A stretch of DNA of 64,000 nucleotides. Source: Methanosphaera sp. ISO3-F5 (GTDB lineage Archaea; Methanobacteriota; Methanobacteria; Methanobacteriales; Methanobacteriaceae). The notes beneath the pieces are model-generated. The model was not told where the DNA came from. It did no database searches and saw nothing but the letters and a program-made list of their open reading frames with translations. Positions 9,324 to 18,000 of the stretch are shown here, in pieces. The stretch is from assembly GCF_034480035.2 (NCBI RefSeq), contig NZ_CP118753.2, positions 1,645,426 through 1,709,425 of the forward strand. The letters are read 5' to 3'. How positions within the stretch are numbered: position 1 is the first letter of the stretch; the number at the start of each line of letters is the position of its first letter. The position numbers and the translations under genes are program-made.

Positions 9324-12300
9324 ATGAAAAAAATCATTTTATTCACTGCTTTACTGATTACATTACTATCAGTAGCCAGTGCAGCAGACATCCATGATAC
9401 AACAGTATCACAGGATGTAACAGCCAGCACAGTATCACATGATACACAACAAACTGATACAAATGTACTCACAAAAAGCAACACACAAAATGATAATATA
9501 AAAAAAGTTCAAAACGTAACAAAAGTTAAGAAAGAAACAAAGAACGAAGAAAATACCAGAGGCACAATACATAACATAAACAATACTAACTTTGACGAAT
9601 ATGTAACAGATTCTGGTTTAACCTCACTAGTAAATGGAAATGATACTCTAAACTTTACAAGTAATGTAACACGTACTTTACACAATTATACAATAAACAA
9701 ACCAATAAATATTACAGGAAATGGATTTACTCTAGATTTAAATACAATATATGGTTATAATCTTCCATCTCTACAGCAAACAAACATTGAATTTAACATT
9801 GGCGCAAATAATTCAAATATTACAAATCTAAAATTCCATAACACACAAGTATTCACGACAAGTGCATCAAACATTACATTCGACAACATTAATGTAACAG
9901 TAGATCAAGGTGTTGGAATGTATACAGGATATTTTGCATTACGCAATGGGGTAATAAATGTAACAGTTAAAAACAGTTACTTCCATGCAGTAAACAATAC
10001 AGGATGTAGTGCAATAGCAATTACTATGGGTGAAAATTGTACCATAGACCACAACATTATAATCGGAGAAGGAATAGTTGGAAACCTCATATACTTAAAC
10101 ACATTTAATGTGGGACCTGTTACAAATAATATAACTCAAAACAAAAACAATGTCATAAGCAGTAATACATTAACTGGACCAGAAACAGCTGATTCAAGAT
10201 GTTTTGCTATTACAGTTGGAGGACCACACAACCATATAATAAACAACACTATTAACTATAATGGAAAAGGAATAACTGGAAACTGGGCAGGAACCTATGA
10301 TCCAGCAACCAACACAACCAATGACTACTACAACGACACATATCTTGGAAACGGCTACATAAACAACACATTAAACAATGGTGCAGAATTCAGTGGAGCA
10401 CAAGGTAGTTTAGTGGCAGGAAACAACTTCACAGGAAAAGTAACTATAGCAAAAGAATCAAAAGTAAAAGACAACAGATTCTACAATACAACAACAATAA
10501 ACCAAAACTCCAACATAACAGACAACCAATTCAACGCTACAGCAACAATAAAAAAATACATAAATGTAAAAAACAGCATATTTAACAGCACTGCAACAAT
10601 AGGCGAATACTCAAACGTGACAAACAACACATTCAAATCAACAGTAACATTAAACAATAACATAAACTTCAAAAATAACAACGCAGAAAACTCAACAGTA
10701 TATGTAATTGGTGCAAATTGTGATTTATGTGGAAATAGGATTAATACATTAGTAATTTCTGCATACCCAGCTTATGTTTGTAGAGATAATATTTTTACTA
10801 ATTATCCAACAGATCCAAATATTTCATGGTACATTCATGGTTCAAGAAATAGTAATTTAAATAAAAACTATCTACGTTCAGTAAAAACCTCAAGTGTAAC
10901 AGAGGGAATAGAGTATGAAGAAGTTGATATTGATGATGAAGAAACTTTTTTAAAATACTTCCGTTTCCAAGAACAAGGTGAGGCATGGTTACCTCTTGGT
11001 ACATACATTACTGGAAATACAAGATTTAAATTAGGTTATTTCCCAGAAAAAGGTAAATTATTTTATTTAATGCTTCCAGTTTATGGTCAATATATGGACA
11101 GTCACTTTTCAATAGTTGGGAAGAATAATCTTACATTAAATAACGTTGGTCTTTATGTTGTTGGAACACATTGTTCCATATCCAATTTAACTTTAGTTTA
11201 TAACTTAGAAGATGAAACTGACAATACACAACCAGTTTCTTGCCAAGATTTTGGTATGTCTGGTTGTTATATTGAGTTTGATAATTTAAATATTACATTA
11301 AACTGTGAATATGGAACAATTAACACAGTCTTTGGAACAACTAAATCAAATAATTTGGGTAATATAATTATTCAAAATTCAATAATTAATGTTAAATGTC
11401 CAGCTAGCTCATTTGCAGTAATAAGTAACAATGCAGAGAATACTAAAATATTAAACAATATAATTAATATTGAAGAAAAGTATAATGTTGGTGATAATCC
11501 TTATATTATAGGAATATATGGGGATGTAAATTCTACTTTAAACCACAATTCCAATAATGTAACTTGTATTAATAATATAATTAATATGAATGGTGAATCC
11601 ACACTCATAGCAATAAAAATAGGGGGTAACACCAATACAATTACAAACAACAACATAACAGTAACCACAACTGGAACAGCAACCGGAGTAGAACTCACAG
11701 GAAACGACAACACAGTAACAGACAACTACATAATAGCAAACGACAAAAAAGGAGACGATGCAGTAACTGACAATGGTGAAAACAACATTGTAGAAAACAA
11801 CAGTCCATACAGTACATCACTTAAAGTAATTGCACCAGCAACTGCAAACATCAATGAAGCAACACCAATAACAATCCTACTCAAAGACAACACAGGCAAA
11901 CTAATACCTGAACAAGAAGTAAAACTATCAGTAGGAGAAAACCAGACAGAAACAGTAACCACAGACGAAGATGGTATCGCAGTATACAATTTGACATCAA
12001 CTACCAGTGGAGAATTAAACCTAACAATAACCTATGAGGCACAAGGATTATACACTGGATCCAACACTACAGTAACAATCAATGTTAACGAAGACAAAGA
12101 TGCAATCATAGAAGAACTTAACAATACAATAAAAGGAAACGAAGAAACTATTGAAGCATTAAATGGAACTGTTAATAACCAAAGCACTTTAATCAAGGAA
12201 CTAAACAGTACAGTTGATAGTTTAAATGATACTGTTCAAACTCAAAATAATACAATTAATGAACAAAACAGTACTATAAACCGGTTAAATGATACTGTTA

Positions 12301-14111
12301 ATGCTCAGGAAAGTAATATAAAAGATTTAAGTGACAAACTCAACACTACCGCTAAAGACCTTGAAGCTGCTAATAAGAAGGTTGATGATTTAAGTAAAGC
12401 TAACACTGACTTAAACAATAAACTTAACAATACAGCTAAAGACCTTGAAGCTGCAAATGATAAGATTGATGATCTTTCAAAAGCTAATAAGGATTTAGCA
12501 GGCAATCTTTCAAAAGCAAACAATGACATTAATAACTTAACACAGGCTAATAAAGAATTAAACAATAATCTTGTTGTTGCTAATAAGAAGGTTGATGATT
12601 TAAGTAAAGCTAACACTGACTTAAACAATAAACTTAACAATACAGCTAAAGACCTTGAAGCTGCAAATGATAAGATTGATGATCTTTCAAAAGCTAATAA
12701 GGATTTAGCAGGCAATCTTTCAAAAGCAAACAATGACATTAATAACTTAACACAGGCTAATAAAGAATTAAACAATAATCTTGTTGTTGCTAATAAGAAG
12801 GTTGATGATTTAGCAAAAGCAAATGATGACTTGGCTAAACAATTAAATGATACTAATAAGAAAGTTGACGAAATTGTTAAAAGTGTAGACAACTTAATCA
12901 CACAATTAAACAACACACAAGATAAAGTTAATAACTTAACCAAAGAAGTAGCAGACAAAGACAAAACCATCAAAGAACTAACAACCAAAAAAGCTACAAA
13001 AATAACAGTAGACAAAGTAAACACAACCACTATTGGAAGCAGCGTTGTAATAACAGGTAAATTAACCGACACAACAGGCACAGCTATTAATAACATGCCT
13101 GTCAGCATAAAAATTAACTCTGCATCCACCAAAGTAGTTACAAATGCTAATGGTGTATACAAGTACACTACAACAGCACGTAACACTGGTACCAACAATG
13201 TAACAGTATCTGCAATAGCAAACGATAAATACACAACAAGCAGTGTAAAAACCACATTCAAAGTAAACAAAGCCAATCCTACCCTCAAACTCAACAGTAT
13301 CAGTGCTGTTAAATTTAAAGACAAAGTAACAGTCACAGGTTCACTCATGGACAACACTAACAAAGCAATAAGCAGTGCAAGCATCACACTCAAAATCAAC
13401 ACTAAATCAGTCACAGTAAAAACAGCAAAAGACGGATCATTCACCTACACCACCACAGCAGCAAGTATGGGAACCAACAATGTAACCGCAACCTACAATG
13501 GTAACACTAAATACAACAAAGCAACCAGTAAAACAACATTCAAAGTAGCAAAACAAAACCTCATACTAACAGTTGACAGAGTTGCAAGTGGTCTTAAATA
13601 CAAAGATCCATTAGTTGTTGGTGGAAGACTTGTAGATGGTAATAATAAAGCAGTAGGAAACACCATGGTAAGCTTAAAATTCAATGGTAAAACATACAAA
13701 GCAAAAACAGATAAAAACGGTTACTACAAAGTAACAACACGTGCAACTACCATGGGTAAAAACACCTTAACCGCAACATATGTTGGTAACACTAAATACA
13801 ATAAGGCAACTGCTAAAACATCATTCACAGTAGCAAAACAGGACATTATCATTACATTTGATAAAGTAAGTTATGCTAATGGTAAAGTTACGATTAGTGG
13901 TACTTTCACAGACCGTAACAGACACGCACTAATGAACAGCCTAGCAAGAATCACACTAAACGGTAAACAGGGAACAGCAAAAACTAATAACAAAGGTACA
14001 TTCACATACACCACCAAAGCAAAACAGGGAACATACAAAGTAACACTCGCATATCCTGGTAATGACCGTTATAATGCTTACAGTAAAACAAGTACTGTGA
14101 AAACAGCTTAA
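9324..14111 (+). CDS. adhesin-like protein with beta-helix, coiled-coil stalk and Ig-like repeats
   Basis: About 1595 residues. The frame reaches ATG 9303, but ATG 9324 gives a standard signal peptide (MKKIILFTALLITLLSVASA); no clear ribosome binding site separates the two. Order: low-complexity linker; beta-helix (to about residue 850) including a module related to the neighbouring leftward adhesins; an Ig-like domain; an Asn/Lys/Asp-rich coiled coil (about 930-1220) with leucines at heptad-like spacing; and four Ig-like repeats ending at residue 1600. The coiled coil holds an exact 70-residue tandem duplication. The beta-helix holds a block (10700-11600) with different codon use, suggesting recombination. 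Such proteins in gut methanogens are thought to mediate contact with partners or host; the ligand here is unknown. Confidence 0.85.
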   Translation: MKKIILFTALLITLLSVASAADIHDTTVSQDVTASTVSHDTQQTDTNVLTKSNTQNDNIKKVQNVTKVKKETKNEENTRGTIHNINNTNFDEYVTDSGLTSLVNGNDTLNFTSNVTRTLHNYTINKPINITGNGFTLDLNTIYGYNLPSLQQTNIEFNIGANNSNITNLKFHNTQVFTTSASNITFDNINVTVDQGVGMYTGYFALRNGVINVTVKNSYFHAVNNTGCSAIAITMGENCTIDHNIIIGEGIVGNLIYLNTFNVGPVTNNITQNKNNVISSNTLTGPETADSRCFAITVGGPHNHIINNTINYNGKGITGNWAGTYDPATNTTNDYYNDTYLGNGYINNTLNNGAEFSGAQGSLVAGNNFTGKVTIAKESKVKDNRFYNTTTINQNSNITDNQFNATATIKKYINVKNSIFNSTATIGEYSNVTNNTFKSTVTLNNNINFKNNNAENSTVYVIGANCDLCGNRINTLVISAYPAYVCRDNIFTNYPTDPNISWYIHGSRNSNLNKNYLRSVKTSSVTEGIEYEEVDIDDEETFLKYFRFQEQGEAWLPLGTYITGNTRFKLGYFPEKGKLFYLMLPVYGQYMDSHFSIVGKNNLTLNNVGLYVVGTHCSISNLTLVYNLEDETDNTQPVSCQDFGMSGCYIEFDNLNITLNCEYGTINTVFGTTKSNNLGNIIIQNSIINVKCPASSFAVISNNAENTKILNNIINIEEKYNVGDNPYIIGIYGDVNSTLNHNSNNVTCINNIINMNGESTLIAIKIGGNTNTITNNNITVTTTGTATGVELTGNDNTVTDNYIIANDKKGDDAVTDNGENNIVENNSPYSTSLKVIAPATANINEATPITILLKDNTGKLIPEQEVKLSVGENQTETVTTDEDGIAVYNLTSTTSGELNLTITYEAQGLYTGSNTTVTINVNEDKDAIIEELNNTIKGNEETIEALNGTVNNQSTLIKELNSTVDSLNDTVQTQNNTINEQNSTINRLNDTVNAQESNIKDLSDKLNTTAKDLEAANKKVDDLSKANTDLNNKLNNTAKDLEAANDKIDDLSKANKDLAGNLSKANNDINNLTQANKELNNNLVVANKKVDDLSKANTDLNNKLNNTAKDLEAANDKIDDLSKANKDLAGNLSKANNDINNLTQANKELNNNLVVANKKVDDLAKANDDLAKQLNDTNKKVDEIVKSVDNLITQLNNTQDKVNNLTKEVADKDKTIKELTTKKATKITVDKVNTTTIGSSVVITGKLTDTTGTAINNMPVSIKINSASTKVVTNANGVYKYTTTARNTGTNNVTVSAIANDKYTTSSVKTTFKVNKANPTLKLNSISAVKFKDKVTVTGSLMDNTNKAISSASITLKINTKSVTVKTAKDGSFTYTTTAASMGTNNVTATYNGNTKYNKATSKTTFKVAKQNLILTVDRVASGLKYKDPLVVGGRLVDGNNKAVGNTMVSLKFNGKTYKAKTDKNGYYKVTTRATTMGKNTLTATYVGNTKYNKATAKTSFTVAKQDIIITFDKVSYANGKVTISGTFTDRNRHALMNSLARITLNGKQGTAKTNNKGTFTYTTKAKQGTYKVTLAYPGNDRYNAYSKTSTVKTA
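12371..12790 (+). repeat. exact 210-bp tandem duplication in coiled-coil region
   Basis: Bases 12371-12580 and 12581-12790 are identical and in frame (70 codons each). A third copy starts at 12791 (TAATAAGAAGGTTGATGATT) and then diverges. Complete identity at the third codon positions implies recent slippage or unequal recombination that lengthens the stalk by whole heptads. Confidence 0.95.
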
Positions 14112-14125
14112 AAACACTTTAATCT

Positions 14126-14172
14126 TTTGAAGTTATGAAAAAACAGTATATAACTTCAAATTCTATTTTTTT
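14126..14172 (+). terminator. hairpin and T-run after the 9.3-14.1 kb adhesin
   Basis: TTTGAAGTTAT (14126-14136) pairs with ATAACTTCAAA (14150-14160) around a 13-base loop and is followed by TTCTATTTTTTTT. It starts 14 bases after the stop codon. Confidence 0.75.
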
Positions 14173-14426
14173 TCATGTTCAGAGTATTGGACAAAACTTT
14201 CTGATGACTTAGTTTTATTGATACTTTCTTTTTTGTTCTTTTTTAGTTAAATGGGGCTTTTTTTGTAAAAATGTTTATTCTTGTTTTTAGGTTGATTGGG
14301 GTTTGTTTTGGGCTTTTGTTGTGTGGTTTTTTATTTTTTCTGAAAAATGATTAGCAGTGTTAATTTTATTAATGGTTTAATTATTCGTCCAGAATAAACA
14401 AACAGTGATTTGTTCTAAAAGGGAGG

Positions 14427-14780
14427 TTATTTTATGTTTTTTATTCGGGTATTGTTTTGTATTCTTTGATTTTTTTCTTTTTTGAATGTTTGATATTCAT
14501 TGTTTTCATCTAAATCTATGTGTATTATTTCAAATATTCTGTTTAAGTTGTATGCTATGCTGAATAGGTTTATTATGTTTCTACATTTTGTTTGTTGATG
14601 AATGGTGGTTGGTTGATGTTCTATTGTTGTTTGAGTGTTCCGAAGGGTGCTTCTACTGGTTTTCCTCTTCTGATATTCTTCTTTTCATTTTTTTGTTTCT
14701 AGTTTGTATTTCATTTGTTGTGAGTATTCTTATTCGTATTCTGTTATTTATCTGTGTACATGGCTGTTTATGAAGCATAA
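14427..14780 (-). pseudogene. degenerate DDE transposase remnant (IS1182-like C-terminal end)
   Basis: Reading leftward and joining frames, one recovers MKYKLETKK, then PVEAPFGTLKQQ, then INQPPFINKQNVET and INLFSIAYNLNRIFEII. This matches the C-terminal E-x-FG-x-K and YNL-R signatures of IS1182-type DDE transposases. At least one in-frame stop (after TLKQQ) and two frame changes disrupt it, and the catalytic N-terminal two thirds are absent. It ends at TAA 14429-14427. Terminal inverted repeats could not be identified. The rest of 14173-15016 is A/T-rich DNA without a gene. Confidence 0.65.
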
Positions 14781-15016
14781 TTAGTAATATTCAATAATAA
14801 CTAATTATAATAAATTATAATCAAAATAATATATAAAGTAATGAAAAATAAGAAAAACAAATGATAAAAATAAAGAAAAAATAATGATAAAAAATAACAA
14901 AATAATAATGCCATTTTGAAAAAGAGTATACAACTAAAAAAATACAAAAATTTTGAAAAAATAATCAAAAAAAGTAAAAAATTAGATAAGAACATACTTA
15001 TCTAATAATATGAAAT

Positions 15017-18000
15017 CTAAGCAATACTGAAGACTTTTTTAGCTCCAGTATACTTATTATAATACTTGTTTCCTGTGAAACTAGCAATCAAAGTATTCTT
15101 ACCCGTTTTAGCAGTAACTGTTAATGTGTAAGCTCCTTTGGTGTTTGTTTTCGCGGTTTTCTTTTTACCATTGATTGTGAGTGTTACTTTACTGTTTCTT
15201 AATGCTTTACCATCCTTGGTTGTTAGTTTTCCAGTGACTGTTACTTTTTTGCTTCCTTTTACCTGTTTAGTATTTGTGGTTATTTTTACTGTTTGTTTGG
15301 TTACTGTGAATGTGGTTTTCTTGGTGATTTTATTATAGTTTTTGTTTCCAGGGTATGTTACTGTTATCGTGTTGCTTCCTAGTTTGGTTGTTGTTAGGCT
15401 ATGGTTGTATATTCCTTTGCTGTTGGTTTTGGCTCTTATGATTTTGCCGTTAATGTTTATGGTTATTACTGTGTTTCTTATTATTTTACTATGTTTATCT
15501 GTTAGTTGTCCTTTGACGTATACTTTGGATCCGTAGCCTACCTTGTTTGTCCTGTTTAGTGTGATTTTCAGGTTTTGTTTGGTTACTTTGAATGTGGTTT
15601 TCTTGGTGATTTTATTGTAGTTTTTTGTTCCCTGATGTGATATTGTGATATTGTTTGTTCCAACTTTTTGTGTGGTGTGTTTGTATGTGAATATTCCATT
15701 TTTGTCTGTTTTTATTGTGGTTGTTTTTCCGTTGATGTTGAGTTTTAGTTTACTGTTTCCTAGTATTTTACCGTTTTTGTCTTTGAATGTTCCCTTGATT
15801 ATTATCTTTTCACCATAGGCAACTGTTGTTATTTTGTTTATTGTAATTTTAAGGTCCAATTTGCTTACAGTGAATGTTTTCTTAAGTGTTGTACCCTGGT
15901 AGTTGGTGTTTCCATTGTATGTTATGGTGATGTTGTTTGTTCCTACTTTGTTTGTCTGGTACTTGTAGGTTATGATTCCGTTTTTGTCTGTTTTTATTGT
16001 GGTTGTTTTTCCGTTGATGTTTAGTTTGATATTTTGGTTTGCTAATATTTTACCGTCATTGGTTGTGAGTTTTCCTGTGATTGTTGTGTTACTGGTGTAT
16101 GTGGATTTTATATTGTTTAATGTGATAGTGGTGTCTTGTTTGTTTACTGTGAAAGTTGTCTGTGTATTGCCATTGTTGTAGTTATTATTGCCAGCAAATG
16201 TTACTGTCAGGTTGTTTGTTCCTACTGTGTTTGTTGTGTGTTTATAGGAGAATGCTCCGTTTTTATCTGTTTTTACTGTGACTGTATTTCCGTTAATGTT
16301 TAGTTTGATGTTTTGGTTTGCTAGTGTTTTACCGTTTTTGTCTTTTAGTGTTCCTGTGATTGTTACACTTTCAGTGTATTTAGTTGCTGGTATAGTATTG
16401 GTTGTGACTAGGGTGTCTTGTTTGTTTATTGTGATGGTTGTGGTTGTGCTGGTTGGGTTGTAGTTGCTGTTTCCATTGTATGTTACTGTTACATTGTTTG
16501 TTCCTATGGTGGTTGCTGTTGTTGTGTATGTGTATTCTCCGTTGTTGTTTGTTTTTATGTTGTGTTTGTTGTTGTTTAGTGTTAGTGTGATGTCTGTGTT
16601 GCTTATTGCTTTGTTGTTTTCGTCGGCTAGTTTTCCTGTTATTGTGATTGTTTCTTCATATTTAACATTTTTTGTATTGATTGTGATTTTTGTGTCTTTA
16701 GTTACTATGAATGTTGTCTGTGTATTGGCACTGTTGTAGTTAGTGTTTCCAACAAATGATATTATAATGTTATTTGTTCCTGTGGTGTCAGCTTGTGTTG
16801 TGTATGTGTATGTTCCTATGTTGTTCGTGGTTACTGTTGTTTCTTTATTGTTTATGTTTAGTTTTATGTTGGCGTTTGCTATTGTTTTACCGTTTTTGTC
16901 TTTGAGTGTTCCTGTGATTGTTACACTTTCATTGTATTTTCTGGCTGGGATACTGTTTATTGTGACTATGGTGTCTTGTTTGTTTACGTTTATTGTGGTG
17001 GTTGTACTGGTTGGGTTATAGTTAGTGTTTCCATTATAAGTTATTGTTGCTGTGTTTTGTCCTACCTTGTTTATGTTGGTTGTGAGTGTGTATTCTCCAT
17101 TATTGTTTGTTGTTACCTTGTTTTGTACTCCGTTGATTGTGATTGTGATGTCTGCATTGGTTATTGCTTTGTTGTTTTCGTCGGCTAGTTTTCCTGTTAT
17201 TGTGGTTTTTTCTCCATATTTGGCAGTGCTTGCTGTGCTTGTGATTTTGGTATCAAGTTTTGTCACGGTTATTGTGCTTGTTTTGTCACTATTTTTGAAG
17301 TGAACTGTTCCTGTGTATGTTGCAGTTATTGTTTCACTTCCCACATTATTAAATGTTATAATGGTGGTTGCTTTATTGTTATTAACATTTGATGTTGCTA
17401 TTGTTTTCCCGTTTTTATCTGTGAATGTTATTGTTCCCGTGTTTATTGTTGTGTTGTTTGGTGTTTTAACTGTTGCTGTTATGGTGGTTGCTTGTCCTAT
17501 TTTGGATTGTGTTGGTGTTATTTCAATACTGGTGGTTGCCTGTTTTACTCCTAGTTTTGTGCTGATTTCTGTTATTTCTATGTTTGGATTATCTGTTATT
17601 GCCGTGATTTTTATGTTTTGTTCTCTTCCTCCAAGTATGTTTCGTATGTAATCGGTTGTTATGGTTGTTTCTAGTGTTGCTGTATTGTTTACTGCTGTTA
17701 GGGTTATTGGTTTTTGTCCTGGTAGTTCAAATGTTATGTTTGCTTTGTGTGGTAGGTTTTTGTTTAAGGTGTATGTTGCTTTTAATGTTATTGTTTCTCC
17801 AATTTCTGGGTTGTTTTTTGCTTCTACTTTTAATTGTCCTTCAATTTTCTTGGATACTATTGTATGTAATTTCTGGCTTTGTTCAAGTGTATTGGTATCC
17901 TCTGGGTAGAACCATACTCTTACCCTATGGGTTCCATGAGTAGGGTTAGCATATACGAATGTTGTGCTTTCACTATTTATTGTAATATTTTTATAATGGT

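Noticed and set aside
12305-13444. Long leftward frame of 379 codons opposite the coiled coil and Ig repeats
   Set aside because: It lies wholly inside a well-supported rightward adhesin, is Leu/Val/Ser-rich by codon mirroring, and has no ribosome binding site.
14588-14773. Rightward 61-codon frame
   Set aside because: It is the complement of the decayed transposase and is hydrophobic only because of T-rich DNA.
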